Source: Desulfatirhabdium butyrativorans DSM 18734 (GTDB taxonomy: Bacteria > Desulfobacterota > Desulfobacteria > Desulfobacterales > Desulfatirhabdiaceae). Taken from it: DNA of 64,000 nt. The translations under genes and the position numbers were made by a program. How positions within the stretch are numbered: the stretch's first letter is position 1; each line of letters begins with the position of its first letter. Shown one piece after another: positions 46,923 through 56,766 of this stretch. The stretch lies in contig NZ_KE386987.1 in assembly GCF_000429925.1 (NCBI RefSeq), forward strand, positions 109,976 to 173,975, written 5' to 3'. Under the pieces are notes generated by a model, which worked only from the letters and a program-made list of their open reading frames with translations, was not told the DNA's origin and did no database searches.

Positions 46923-49028
46923 TTACAGCTTTTCGATCCGGCATGGTACAGCCTTGAGTTTCGGTGTCCCGAAGGCTTTGCCTGACGGGAAGGCGGCAGT
47001 CGCCTGGTTGTAATTGGCCGAAACATCATCGCCTTGATCTTCAAGCTCCCACCATCCCGATGCGGCCAAAACGACATCGGGCCGGATACGATCCGAAATC
47101 TCGGCCCACTGCACGAGGCTTCCTGCCGAAGTGACAATCCGTACCCGCTCTCCCTGGGCGATTCGGGCGCTCGCAGCCGTTTCTGGATGAATCCGGCAGT
47201 ACGGCAGCGGCTCCCGTTTTCGGAGTCCTTCGATCCATCGATAGGAACTGTGCAGATAATGGGGGCTTTTCGCGCTGGTCAGCAGCAGGTTGAAAGGCTC
47301 GTTTGCGGATGTCTGCCCTGCTTTACGCGCCAACTCGGCTGCAGGCAGGGGATCGAGTCCCCACTGAGTGGCGCTGTCGAGCCGCAACTCGACCTTTTTC
47401 GAACGGGTTTTAAAGCCCGATCTCCGATATTTGCGCTCGATTTTCTTCCCTTCCAGAAAACCGGCTTCTGAAAACTGGGCATAATTCAGCCCGGAAGGTT
47501 TTAAAACGGCATCCAGTATTTCTTTCGGATCATCGAACCACAATTCGGCGGGGCTTATGCGCTTACCGATTTCGTTGAGGATCCACATATCGGATTTGCA
47601 TTCGGCAGGCGGATCGACGATCCTTGGCCGAGCGAGAATGATGCCATGCCCCAGGCCGTAATGACCGATGTCGTCAAACTCGAATTGGGTGGCGGCAGGC
47701 AACACGATGTCTGCCAGTGCGGCGGTTGGTGTCATGAATACATCGGAGACGGCCAGGAAATCAAGCGCCATCAGCGCCTGCCGGGTCATGGATGTCTGCG
47801 GATAACCGATGAGTGGATTGGCGCACTGGACATATGCCCCACGGACGGGGTAGGGGATGCTTTCGAGAACGGCCTTTCGGAAATAGCTTCCGGGAACCGT
47901 CATCATCCGCGGGACGACGCCGTAATGGGCATGGATCATCTGCCGGATTTTATCCGGCACGAGATCGGACCGGACGAATTCCCCAAGCCCTGTGATCGCA
48001 GGATCGAGGGCGTGCACATTGCCGCCGGAGACATCGAGGTTCCCGCAGATGGCCATCAGGCAGATCAGCGCCCGGATCGTATTCCAGGATTCCGGATGGT
48101 GTTCGATGGCGTTTCCCCAGAAAAGGGCCGATGGTTTCAGGGTGGCATACATTCGGGCGCAGGATTGAATGCGGCTGGCCGTTAAGCCGCAGTATTCGGC
48201 AACGGCCTCCGGCGCATATTCATCGCATCGTCTGGCCAGCTCATCAAAACCGACGGTCCAATCCCGGACAAAGTCTTCATCGTAGCGCTTTTCCGAGATT
48301 ACGACTTGCAGCATCGCCATTGCCAGCGCCGCATCGGTTCCCGGACGAATCTGCAGGAAAACGTCGGCCTTGTCCGCCAATTCCGTCCGGAATGGGTCGA
48401 TCACGGCATATCGGCATCCGTTTCGGAGCTGGTTCCGCAACAGGCTGAAGATTGCGCCTTCTTCGTTTGTCGCCGCCGGGTTGGCGCCCCAGATCAGGAT
48501 AAACCGGCTGGGTTGGCGAAGATCGACGACAGGGAAAAAACCGCAGGTATGCAGGCCGCACACCTCTCGGGGAGCATGGCAAACGTCCTGCACCGCGGCG
48601 ATATTGGGGCAACCAAAGGCGTGGGCCAATCGAATCAGCACGAAATGTTCGAGTCCCTTGGGCATGCCCTGACAAAAAACGACGGATCTGGCGCCATGTC
48701 GATGCCGGATCCGTTTGAACTCGAATGCAATCTGATCGAGGGCCTCAGGCCAGGAAATTTCTTTCCATCGCCCGGAACCCCGTTTCCCGGTGCGCTTCAG
48801 CGGTTTTTTCAGGCGATCCGGGTGATCGAGTTTTTCGGGAGAAGCCAGCCCCTTGCTGCATACATAGCCCCGGTTGAGCACGCCTTCCGCATCGGGTCGG
48901 ATTTCCACGATACATCCGTCTTTTACGCCGACCCGAAGGGCGCATCCCCCGTGGTCCATACGCGAGCAATGGGTCTTGAACCAAACGACGTCATCCGCTG
49001 AATCCGCTGCCTGCCCCGTCAAATTCAT
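46923..49028 (-). CDS. Molybdopterin-dependent oxidoreductase, DMSO-reductase superfamily
   Basis: 701-residue Mo/W-bisMGD enzyme without a Tat-type signal, so probably cytoplasmic. The N-terminal cluster region is KTHCSRMDHGGCALRV...RGYVCSKG: the usual CxxC start is replaced by C-x3-D-x3-C, so one ligand is changed. The probable metal ligand Cys is in VQDVCHAPREVCG near residue 150. Further blocks are FILIWGANPAATNEE, YAVIDPFRTELADKAD, ALFWGNAIEHH, VQCANPLIGYPQ and a C-terminal molydopterin-binding domain (CRIHPETAASARIAQGERV). The substrate is unknown; relatives include acetylene hydratase, polysulfide and formate enzymes. Confidence 0.9.
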   Translation of the reverse strand: MNLTGQAADSADDVVWFKTHCSRMDHGGCALRVGVKDGCIVEIRPDAEGVLNRGYVCSKGLASPEKLDHPDRLKKPLKRTGKRGSGRWKEISWPEALDQIAFEFKRIRHRHGARSVVFCQGMPKGLEHFVLIRLAHAFGCPNIAAVQDVCHAPREVCGLHTCGFFPVVDLRQPSRFILIWGANPAATNEEGAIFSLLRNQLRNGCRYAVIDPFRTELADKADVFLQIRPGTDAALAMAMLQVVISEKRYDEDFVRDWTVGFDELARRCDEYAPEAVAEYCGLTASRIQSCARMYATLKPSALFWGNAIEHHPESWNTIRALICLMAICGNLDVSGGNVHALDPAITGLGEFVRSDLVPDKIRQMIHAHYGVVPRMMTVPGSYFRKAVLESIPYPVRGAYVQCANPLIGYPQTSMTRQALMALDFLAVSDVFMTPTAALADIVLPAATQFEFDDIGHYGLGHGIILARPRIVDPPAECKSDMWILNEIGKRISPAELWFDDPKEILDAVLKPSGLNYAQFSEAGFLEGKKIERKYRRSGFKTRSKKVELRLDSATQWGLDPLPAAELARKAGQTSANEPFNLLLTSAKSPHYLHSSYRWIEGLRKREPLPYCRIHPETAASARIAQGERVRIVTSAGSLVQWAEISDRIRPDVVLAASGWWELEDQGDDVSANYNQATAAFPSGKAFGTPKLKAVPCRIEKL

Positions 49029-49188
49029 GATCGCTCCTGGTTCGTGCCCAATCTTTGCGGGATTTCAAGGGTTAGGGCTGATGGTGATACGAACGTTCGA
49101 ATGCCGTTCATCGATTCTATAGCGAAACCCGAATGCTTTTGCAATCGGATTCACCAGAGGATATACAGGATACAAGCCTCCTTTTCCC

Positions 49189-49218
49189 TTGACAGCCAAA
49201 GCGTCCATTCCCTATAGT
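49189..49218 (+). promoter_or_regulatory. Sigma-70-type promoter for the ABM-Nudix operon
   Basis: TTGACA (49189-49194), 18-nt spacer, TATAGT (49213-49218). Transcription would start near 49225, about 65 nt before the monooxygenase-like gene. Confidence 0.65.
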
Positions 49219-49288
49219 AAACAACGACATGTGATAAATGTCCGGTACGTTCGATCTTTGAGTCACCATTTATACGGGGAGGGTCGTC

Positions 49289-49576
49289 ATGGCTATCAAA
49301 ATATTGATCCGGCGTTCGGTATCATCCGAGAAAGCTCAGATATTGGCCCCCTTGATGAAGAAGCTCCGGGCTCTCGCGCTCGAGCAGCCGGGATACATCT
49401 CCGGTGAAACACTTCGAAGCATCGATCAACCCGGAACCTATGTGGTGTTGAGCACGTGGAAGGACCTCCTCTGCTGGAACGCCTGGCTGAAAACTCCGGA
49501 GCGCGTCGAGATTCAGGCACAAATCGATGCGTTGACCGGAAACGCCACGCAATACGAGGTGTTCTCGAATTCCTGA
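49289..49576 (+). CDS. Antibiotic-biosynthesis-monooxygenase (ABM) fold protein
   Basis: 95 residues. MAIKILIRRSVSSEKAQILA, then QPGYISGETLRSIDQPGTYV and VLSTWKDLLCWNAWLKTPER give the ferredoxin-like ABM pattern. Such small dimers are heme-degrading enzymes, quinol monooxygenases or sensors; residues that would settle this are not recognised. GGGGAGG lies before the ATG. The Nudix gene starts inside its stop codon (TGATG). Confidence 0.85.
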   Translation: MAIKILIRRSVSSEKAQILAPLMKKLRALALEQPGYISGETLRSIDQPGTYVVLSTWKDLLCWNAWLKTPERVEIQAQIDALTGNATQYEVFSNS

Positions 49577-50094
49577 TGAAAGACAAATGCTATTGCCCTT
49601 TTTGCGCCGGCCGCCTGGTTCGGATCATGGCGGAAAACCGCTCGAGGCTGCGCTGCTCGGAGTGCCAGACGATTCTCTATGAAAATCCGACGCCTGCAAC
49701 GTGCCTTGTCGTCCTCGATTCGGATCGCCGGATACTCCTGGTCCGACGCAGCGTCGAACCACACATCGGCGAGTGGTGTCTGCCGGGCGGATTCATGGAG
49801 CTGGCGGAACAACCCGAAGAAGCCGCACTGCGCGAGCTTTTCGAAGAAACGGGCCTTCACGGAAGCATCGATCGGCTCATCGGCGTGCGCGCCAATCCGA
49901 GCAAACTCTATGATACGGTTCTTCTGGTCGGATATCTGGTAACCCATTACGAGGGAACTCCAGCAGCCGGTGACGATGCTTCCGATATCGGCTTCTTTCC
50001 CTATGACAGGCTTCCTGCAATCGCTTTCGACAACCATGCGCGTTTCATCGAAGATGTTCACATCCATTGGAAAGGAAACGGCTGCCGGTCATGA
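49576..50094 (+). CDS. Nudix hydrolase with N-terminal zinc ribbon
   Basis: 172 residues. CPFCAGRL and CSECQT near the start form a zinc ribbon as in NADH pyrophosphatase-like Nudix proteins. The Nudix box reads GGFMELAEQPEEAALRELFEETGL in outline, with G, the RE and EExG positions all correct (about residues 73-95). It probably hydrolyses a nucleoside-diphosphate derivative, perhaps a dinucleotide. Overlap with genes on both sides shows translational coupling. Confidence 0.93.
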   Translation: MKDKCYCPFCAGRLVRIMAENRSRLRCSECQTILYENPTPATCLVVLDSDRRILLVRRSVEPHIGEWCLPGGFMELAEQPEEAALRELFEETGLHGSIDRLIGVRANPSKLYDTVLLVGYLVTHYEGTPAAGDDASDIGFFPYDRLPAIAFDNHARFIEDVHIHWKGNGCRS

Positions 50095-50450
50095 GAATAC
50101 CTGTCTACCGGATCCAGAACGTGCTGGATGCGTTCGGAAAGCACATCGTGCGAGCCGTCGAAAAACAGACGACGGATCCCGATCATGACGATACGACGTG
50201 CAGCCCTGTCATTCATGCCCAGGCCGCTCTCCGGCAGACGATCATCGACCACTTCGAAAATGGTGTCGTCGAGCGGGTGTATTCCCTGACGAAGACCGTA
50301 TCCGGTGTTTCTGCAATCCATGAATCGGAATCAATCGATCCCCTTTTCCGGGGCAATGCCGAAGAAGAAATGCAGGTGTTGCGTTATTGCCGTATCGATT
50401 CGGAAGGTTGCAAGAACTATTGCCAGATCGATCTGAGCCAATTCCATTGA
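50091..50450 (+). CDS. Conserved-looking hypothetical protein
   Basis: 119 residues from ATG 50091, which overlaps the Nudix stop as ATGA. It begins MRIPVYRIQNVLDAFGKHI and contains HAQAALRQTIIDHFENGVVERV and a C-terminal CKNYC. The N-terminus resembles the small DVU0524-like proteins of sulfate reducers, but I hold this only weakly. No membrane segment or known catalytic motif. It closes the ABM-Nudix operon. Confidence 0.7.
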   Translation: MRIPVYRIQNVLDAFGKHIVRAVEKQTTDPDHDDTTCSPVIHAQAALRQTIIDHFENGVVERVYSLTKTVSGVSAIHESESIDPLFRGNAEEEMQVLRYCRIDSEGCKNYCQIDLSQFH

Positions 50451-50631
50451 TATGCGGTCATGATCCGATTCAGAAGGACTTCCGCGAATCCACCAGCGCA
50501 TGCACAGGATATCTTGCCATTCGTCCCTCCCGGACAATGAACGAAAAATCTTTTCCCGGATCCTTTCGCTCTCAGACCGATTGACATGCTGACGACAAAC
50601 CCCTGAACCACAAACCCAGCAAAGGCGTATC
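50451..50631. other. Intergenic region before transketolase
   Basis: 181 bp with no recognised promoter, hairpin or repeat. Confidence 0.4.
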
Positions 50632-52521
50632 ATGGAATTTCCCATCGATCTATCGACTTACAGACCCATTTCCTGCACCCTGACCGGAGCTCTCCACCCC
50701 GGAGAAGCCGCCCATCTGAAGCGGAACATCGAGCTGGTGCGGGACAGCATCATATTTTTCACCGCCTATGCCAATCGCAAAGGCCTTGGCGGGCATACGG
50801 GCGGCGCGTACGACATCGTTCCGGAGCTGATGATTCTGGACGGACTCGTTCAAAGCGGCGCAGCCATCTATCCGGTGTTCTTCGACGAGGCGGGGCACCG
50901 GGTGGCCGCCCAATACATCATGGCCGCGCTGAGTGGTCATCTGGCCATCGACGATCTGCTGCATTACCGGGAGTTCGGTTTCGGTCTCTACGGTCATCCG
51001 GAACGGGATGACGAGCGGGGAATCCGGTTCAGCTCCGGAAGGCTCGGTCATCTGTGGAGTTACGTCAACGGTATAGCCGAGGCGAACCCCGGGCAATCCC
51101 TGATTCTGCTGGGCAGCGACGGGTCCCAGCAGGAAGGAGACGATGCCGAGGCCGCCCGGTACGCCGTTTCGCGCAACTTGCCGGTCAAGCTGCTGATCGA
51201 TGACAATGACGTCACCATTGCCGGGCATCCCAGCCAGTACATGAAAGGCTTTGCAGTCGCCCGCACCCTCGAAGGACACGGGCTGAAGGTGGATATCGGA
51301 GAAGGCGAGTCGGTGGAGGCGCTGTTCGACCGGATCTGCCGGGCGATCCGGCACGATGGCCCATACGCTGTTGTGAACCGACGGAAAATGGCCCCAGGAG
51401 TCGAAGGCATCGAAGGCTCTCCCAAGGGCCACGATGTCATTTCCGTGGATTACGCGATCCAGTATCTTTCCCGAAAAGGGCATACGCGCGCCGTGGCCAT
51501 GCTCCAGGCCGACATGCCGAAGCAGGCGCCAATGGCTTTCCGGGGAAGCTCCGAAAAACAGGCGAAAAATCGGGACGATTTCGGAAAATACGTTTGCGAC
51601 ATCCTTGCCGGAATGCCGGATCGAAAGCGGCGCGTGCTGGTGGTGGATTCCGATCTCGAAGGCTCCTGCGGCCTGCATCACATCCGCAAGCGTTTTCCGG
51701 AAGTCTATGTGAATGCCGGCATCATGGAGCGCAACAATTTCTCCGTTGCCGCCGGATTCGGGGCCGATGCCGGAAGGCAGGGCGTTTTCGGGACGTTTTC
51801 GGCATTTCTGGAAATGGTCATCTCCGAAATCACCATGGCACGGCTCAACCAGGCCAATGTGCTCGCCCATTTCTCGCATGCGGGCGTAGATGACATGGCC
51901 GACAACACCTGCCATTTCGGGATCAACGCCTTTTTCGCAGACAACGCCATTGCCGAAGGCGACAATACCAGACTCTATTTTCCGGCTGACACGCATCAGA
52001 TGAAGGCCGTGCTGCAGGCCGTCTTTTTCGATCCAGGGCTTCGGTTCGTCTTTTCCACCCGATCGGCCACTCCGATCATCCTCGATGAGGCGGGCAACCC
52101 GTATTTTGGTTCGGACTACCGTTTCGAGCCCGGAAAAGACGATCTGGTGCGCGATGGCGAAGACGCCCTGATCGTCAGCTATGGGGAAATGCTCTACCGC
52201 TGTCTGGACGCCGTCGAGCGGCTCCGGGAAAAAGGGCTGCAGATAGCGCTCGTGAACAAGGCTACGCTCAATGTGGCGGATGAGAACATGCTGCAGCGCA
52301 TCGGCCGGAGCAGGGCCGTTCTGGTTGTCGAATCCCAGAACGTGAAAACCGGGCTGGGTTCCAAAATGGGCTCATGGCTTCTGGAAAGGGGATTTTTCCC
52401 GAAATACCGAACGCTCGGTGTCAGCAAGCCCGGCAAGGGTGGGCTTGGCGAGCAAATCCACCATCAGGGGCTCGATCCGGAGGGGATCATGGGCGCCATG
52501 ACGGAACTGGTTTCGGGATGA
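50632..52521 (+). CDS. Transketolase-family protein
   Basis: 629 residues of thiamine-diphosphate enzyme. The first domain has RDSIIFFTAYANRKGLGGH with GGHTGGAYD, then the cofactor motif GSDGSQQEGDDAEAARYAV...DDNDVTIAGHP. The central pyrimidine domain has AGIMERNNFSVAAGFGADA and the catalytic-Glu region, and the C-terminal domain VVESQNVKTGLGSKM. It is similar in length to transketolase, but the N-terminal GHTGGAYDIVPEL pattern differs from standard GHPG, so the substrate pair may not be the classical one. coaE overlaps its end by four bases. Confidence 0.88.
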   Translation: MEFPIDLSTYRPISCTLTGALHPGEAAHLKRNIELVRDSIIFFTAYANRKGLGGHTGGAYDIVPELMILDGLVQSGAAIYPVFFDEAGHRVAAQYIMAALSGHLAIDDLLHYREFGFGLYGHPERDDERGIRFSSGRLGHLWSYVNGIAEANPGQSLILLGSDGSQQEGDDAEAARYAVSRNLPVKLLIDDNDVTIAGHPSQYMKGFAVARTLEGHGLKVDIGEGESVEALFDRICRAIRHDGPYAVVNRRKMAPGVEGIEGSPKGHDVISVDYAIQYLSRKGHTRAVAMLQADMPKQAPMAFRGSSEKQAKNRDDFGKYVCDILAGMPDRKRRVLVVDSDLEGSCGLHHIRKRFPEVYVNAGIMERNNFSVAAGFGADAGRQGVFGTFSAFLEMVISEITMARLNQANVLAHFSHAGVDDMADNTCHFGINAFFADNAIAEGDNTRLYFPADTHQMKAVLQAVFFDPGLRFVFSTRSATPIILDEAGNPYFGSDYRFEPGKDDLVRDGEDALIVSYGEMLYRCLDAVERLREKGLQIALVNKATLNVADENMLQRIGRSRAVLVVESQNVKTGLGSKMGSWLLERGFFPKYRTLGVSKPGKGGLGEQIHHQGLDPEGIMGAMTELVSG

Positions 52522-53165
52522 GCCCTGGGTCGGTCATGCTCGTTGTCGGTCTCACCGGAGGTATCGCAACCGGCAAATCCACGGTTTCCGCCATGCTGCA
52601 GGAACGCGGCGCTCACATCGTGGATGCGGACCGGATCGCCAGGCAGGTGGTCGAGCCCGGCCTTCCGGCTTGGAAGGGCGTAATCGAGGCTTTCGGCAGG
52701 GAGATTCTGCTGGCTGACGGTTCGATTGACCGGGTGAGCCTGGGCCAAATCGTGTTCAACGATTCTCTGGCCAGAAAACGCCTCGATGAGATCGTTCATC
52801 CCTTCGTTTTCGAAGCGATGGCTCACGAGCTGGTCCGGATTGAAGCATCCAATCCGGAGGCGATCGCCGTTCTCGATGTGCCGCTGCTGATCGAAAGCGG
52901 CATGCACCGGAACCTGGCGGATGTCCTTCTGGTGTATGCGCCGGAGCCCATCCAGATGCGCCGGCTGATGGCTCGCGATCGGTTGAGCGAAGAAGAAGCC
53001 TTGTGCCGCGTCCGATCCCAGATGCCCATTGAAGAAAAGCGCCTTCTTGCAACCATCGTGATCGACAACAGCGGCGACAGGGCATCCACTGCCGGGCAGG
53101 TCGATGCGGTATTTGCCTATCTGGTTCGAAAATCCAAGGATCCGGCATTGCAATGGAACAATTGA
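52518..53165 (+). CDS. coaE: Dephospho-CoA kinase
   Basis: 215 residues, last step of coenzyme A synthesis. P-loop GLTGGIATGKSTVSAML, then HIVDADRIARQVVEPGLPAW, DEIVHPFVFEAM, VLDVPLLIESGMHRNLADVL and RSQMPIEEKRLLATIVIDNSG are all family signatures. ATG 52518 overlaps the transketolase stop as ATGA; ATG 52536 is an alternative start (MLVVGLTGG). Confidence 0.97.
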   Translation: MSPGSVMLVVGLTGGIATGKSTVSAMLQERGAHIVDADRIARQVVEPGLPAWKGVIEAFGREILLADGSIDRVSLGQIVFNDSLARKRLDEIVHPFVFEAMAHELVRIEASNPEAIAVLDVPLLIESGMHRNLADVLLVYAPEPIQMRRLMARDRLSEEEALCRVRSQMPIEEKRLLATIVIDNSGDRASTAGQVDAVFAYLVRKSKDPALQWNN

Positions 53166-53530
53166 TCATCGCCGCTGCCATCAGTTTTGGCGCGGGCGCT
53201 TTCGGATATGTATTGTACCGATTTTTTTTCGTGCCGATTCTGCACTACCGGAATATCCGAAAACGGATTGCAACCGCCATTGCCGTCTATTCCGGCAAGA
53301 CGGAGCAGCAAGCGGAGCTTCGAAAGCTGGCTGCCGAGCTGAGCGATTGCCACGACATGGAAGTGCCTGTCTGGTACAGGCTGTCCTTGCAGAAACAGGG
53401 CATTCATCCGCTGGATGCAGCAGCGGATCTGCAGACGCTGGCCAACACGAAGCAGGCCGGGCATGTCGAGCGACGAGTGGCTGCCATCCGCAAGGCATTG
53501 GGCATCGCAACAAATGCTTCATCAACATAA
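53153..53530 (+). CDS. Small single-pass membrane protein, hypothetical
   Basis: 125 residues beginning MEQLIIAAAISFGAGAFGYV, one N-terminal membrane helix, then a soluble helical domain (ATAIAVYSGKTEQQAELRKL, GIHPLDAAADLQTLANTKQA). It starts inside the end of coaE (13-bp overlap), so it is probably translated with it. No domain recognised. Confidence 0.75.
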   Translation: MEQLIIAAAISFGAGAFGYVLYRFFFVPILHYRNIRKRIATAIAVYSGKTEQQAELRKLAAELSDCHDMEVPVWYRLSLQKQGIHPLDAAADLQTLANTKQAGHVERRVAAIRKALGIATNASST

Positions 53531-54024
<494 letters not shown>

Positions 54025-54441
54025 ATGCAACAAACCCTGTCCATCATCAAGCCCGACGGCGTCAAGCGGGGCATCATCGGTGAAGTCATTAAACGGCTCG
54101 AAGCAAGCGGCATCCGGATCGTGGCCATGAAGATGCTGCATCTCAGCAAGGCCCAGGCCGAAGGATTCTATTCCGTTCATCGGGAACGGCCGTTTTTCCA
54201 GAGCCTGACCGATTTCATGTCTTCCGGCCCGGTTGTCGTCATGGTTCTGGAAGGAGAAGATGTCATTCAGAAATACCGTACCCTGATGGGTGCAACCGAT
54301 TATCGCAAGGCCGATGAAGGCACCATCCGCAAGGATTTTGCCACGGATATCGAGAAAAACGTCGTGCACGGCTCCGATGCGCCGGAGACGGCGGCATTCG
54401 AGATTGGCTATTTCTTCAACCGGCTCGAAATCGTTCACTGA
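54025..54441 (+). CDS. ndk: Nucleoside diphosphate kinase
   Basis: 138 residues. [20 protein letters not shown] opens the protein and [20 protein letters not shown] contains the phosphorylated His. Size and motifs are canonical; the enzyme balances NTP pools. The trmJ-type gene starts within its stop codon (TGATG). Confidence 0.98.
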   Translation: MQQTLSIIKPDGVKRGIIGEVIKRLEASGIRIVAMKMLHLSKAQAEGFYSVHRERPFFQSLTDFMSSGPVVVMVLEGEDVIQKYRTLMGATDYRKADEGTIRKDFATDIEKNVVHGSDAPETAAFEIGYFFNRLEIVH

Positions 54442-55190
54442 TGCCTTCCGAATCCCACGGCATCGATCTGAAAAACCTTGCGATCGTGCTGGTTCGACCC
54501 CGGTTTTCGGAAAACATCGGCGCAGCGGCACGCGCCATGAAAAACATGGGGATCGATTCGCTCCTGGTGGTCGAACCCGAAAATTTCGACAGGGAGCGCA
54601 TCGATCGCATGGCCACCCACGTGGCCCGGGACATTGTCGAGCATGCCGCCGTTCATTCCCGACTGTCCGATGCGCTCGCTTCCTTCTCCTATGTGATCGG
54701 CACAACGGCCCGGCTGGGTGGGGAGCGAAGCGCCGTCATGACCCCGAAACATCTTGCCCGGAAGCTGGCGCCCATTTCCCGCAAGAACCGCATCGCCCTG
54801 CTCTTCGGATCGGAGGACCGGGGTCTGCTCAACCAGGATATCCGGCTGTGCCACGATCTGGTCAGCATTCCAACGGCCGATTTCTCTTCGCTCAATCTGG
54901 CCCAGGCCGTGATGGTGCTGTGTTACGAGTTGCACGAAGCCTGCAGAACGGAAAAGGCGCCGCCCGTTCCGAGGCTTGCCACGCGCCGCGAACTGGACGG
55001 CATGTATGCCCAGCTCCGGGATGTCCTGGTCCGGATCAATTACATCAACCCCGAAAACCCTGATTACTGGATGAACAAGCTCAGGAGGTTCTTCAACCGC
55101 TACCAGTTGCGTGCGGGAGAAGTGAGCGTCATCCGCGGAATCTGCCGCCAGATCGACTGGTATGGCGGAAAAGTGAAGCGCAAAGACTGA
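54441..55190 (+). CDS. trmJ: TrmJ-like SPOUT tRNA/rRNA 2'-O-methyltransferase
   Basis: 249 residues. The SPOUT N-terminal block AIVLVRPRFSENIGAAARAM and knot motifs LFGSEDRGLLNQDIRLC and IPTADFSSLNLAQAVMVLCY are diagnostic of the TrmJ/LasT group, which methylates position 32 of tRNA. The C-terminal extension LDGMYAQLRDVLVRINYI matches TrmJ. It is coupled to ndk. Confidence 0.93.
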   Translation: MPSESHGIDLKNLAIVLVRPRFSENIGAAARAMKNMGIDSLLVVEPENFDRERIDRMATHVARDIVEHAAVHSRLSDALASFSYVIGTTARLGGERSAVMTPKHLARKLAPISRKNRIALLFGSEDRGLLNQDIRLCHDLVSIPTADFSSLNLAQAVMVLCYELHEACRTEKAPPVPRLATRRELDGMYAQLRDVLVRINYINPENPDYWMNKLRRFFNRYQLRAGEVSVIRGICRQIDWYGGKVKRKD

Positions 55191-55215
55191 CACCGACAGG
55201 GGGGCTTGCCGGGTT

Positions 55216-56766
55216 ATGCAACCATTCGACTGGCGCAGTTTCCTGACCCGATACCGCACGTCCATTTTGGATCAGTGGGTTCTGCGGCTTTCCAGCGAGG
55301 TCAGCGAGCACTATCAAAAACGCCCTGTCGATGAGTTGCGATATACCATCGGCAAGGCTTTCGAAGCCAATTTCCAAGCTCTGTGCTTCGATCGCTGGGA
55401 AGCGCTGGACCGATTCATCGACGAAATCTGCCGCTTGCGGCTCGAGGGCGGTTTCCCGCTCGTCGATGTGCAGAAGGCTTTCGATTTGTTCCGGCTGATC
55501 GCTGTTCCGATGATCGGCAGGGAATGCGAAGACGCGATACCCAGCCGCGCCATCGATGAGCTCAACCGATGCCTCGCCTATACCATCTATTTTTTCAGCG
55601 ATCATTTTCAAAAACTGCACAGAAGGCATCTTCTCGACTACGCCGACAGGCTCCGGGAGGAAGTCGAGCGGAAAACCGCCCAGTTGAGCGAATCCGAGCG
55701 AAAATACAAAATCCTGGTTGAAGAGATCACCGACGGCTATGTCGTCTTGCAGGATGGCCGAATCGTTTTTCACAATCCTGCCTTTGCCGCCTTGCATGAC
55801 GATCCGGATAACGCATTGAACGGAAAACTGTTTATCGAATTCGTAGCCCCGGAGGATCAGGATGCCCTTCAGAGCAGACTTGCGCATGCGGCGGAACATT
55901 CCCAAAATGCACCGGCGTTCGAATACCTGCGGTTGGCCCGATCCGGGAAACGGTTTCCAACGGAAATCCAGCTCAAAAGCACGCGATACGAGAACCATTG
56001 GTGCCAGATCGGTCTGTGCCGGGATATCACCGAACGGGTGGAGTTGGAAAACCGGATGCGCGAGGCCGAACGCCTGGCGCACATCGCCCATGTGGCCACT
56101 TCCCTTTCGCACGAAATTCGGAACCCCCTCTCCGCCATCAAGATGAACCTGCAGATTTTGCAGCGCCATCCGGATATCGTCGGGAACGACAAGAGACGCA
56201 TCGATATTGCCGTCCAGGAAATGCACCGTTTGGAACAAATTCTGATGGAAGTGCTCGATTTCGCCAAGCCGGTCGTTCTGCAGAAACGCCCTGGAAACCT
56301 GAACCATGTGCTGATGCAGACCATCGATTTGCTGGAGCCGAAATTTGCGGAAAAATCGCTTGCGATTCACGTCTGTTTCGATGAAAAGATCCCTCGGATA
56401 TCGATCGATCCGGAAAAAATCGAACAGGTCGCCATCAACCTGTTGTTGAACGCTATCGATGCCGCGCCTCAGGAATCGGCCCTGGTGATCGGAACTCGGC
56501 GGCATTCCGATACCCACAACCCTCAACTCTGCTTCTGGATCGAGAATGCCGGAAATGACATCCCCCCGGATATCCGGGAAAAACTCTTCCAACCTTTTTT
56601 CACCACCAAGAGCAAGGGGGGCGGTCTCGGGTTGAGTGTCGTTCGAAGACTAGTGGAAGCCCACGATGGTCGGATCGAGATCGAAAACCGGAAGGAAGGC
56701 GGGACGATTTTCACCGTTATTTTGCCTGCAGGTGCGGAACATGGCTGCGATACTGGTTGTCGATGA
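55216..56766 (+). CDS. Sensor histidine kinase with RsbRD-N-like and PAS domains
   Basis: 516 residues, cytoplasmic. Residues about 1-145 resemble RsbRD_N (WVLRLSSEVSEHYQKRPVDE, the sensor of stressosome-type proteins). After a coil comes a PAS domain (about 165-280, VEEITDGYVVLQDGRIVFHN), then HisKA with LSHEIRNPLSAIKMN (His near 300) and HATPase (INLLLNAIDAAPQES, GGGLGLSVVRRLV). Its last 26 bases overlap the regulator gene downstream, so they form a two-component pair. Confidence 0.92.
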   Translation: MQPFDWRSFLTRYRTSILDQWVLRLSSEVSEHYQKRPVDELRYTIGKAFEANFQALCFDRWEALDRFIDEICRLRLEGGFPLVDVQKAFDLFRLIAVPMIGRECEDAIPSRAIDELNRCLAYTIYFFSDHFQKLHRRHLLDYADRLREEVERKTAQLSESERKYKILVEEITDGYVVLQDGRIVFHNPAFAALHDDPDNALNGKLFIEFVAPEDQDALQSRLAHAAEHSQNAPAFEYLRLARSGKRFPTEIQLKSTRYENHWCQIGLCRDITERVELENRMREAERLAHIAHVATSLSHEIRNPLSAIKMNLQILQRHPDIVGNDKRRIDIAVQEMHRLEQILMEVLDFAKPVVLQKRPGNLNHVLMQTIDLLEPKFAEKSLAIHVCFDEKIPRISIDPEKIEQVAINLLLNAIDAAPQESALVIGTRRHSDTHNPQLCFWIENAGNDIPPDIREKLFQPFFTTKSKGGGLGLSVVRRLVEAHDGRIEIENRKEGGTIFTVILPAGAEHGCDTGCR

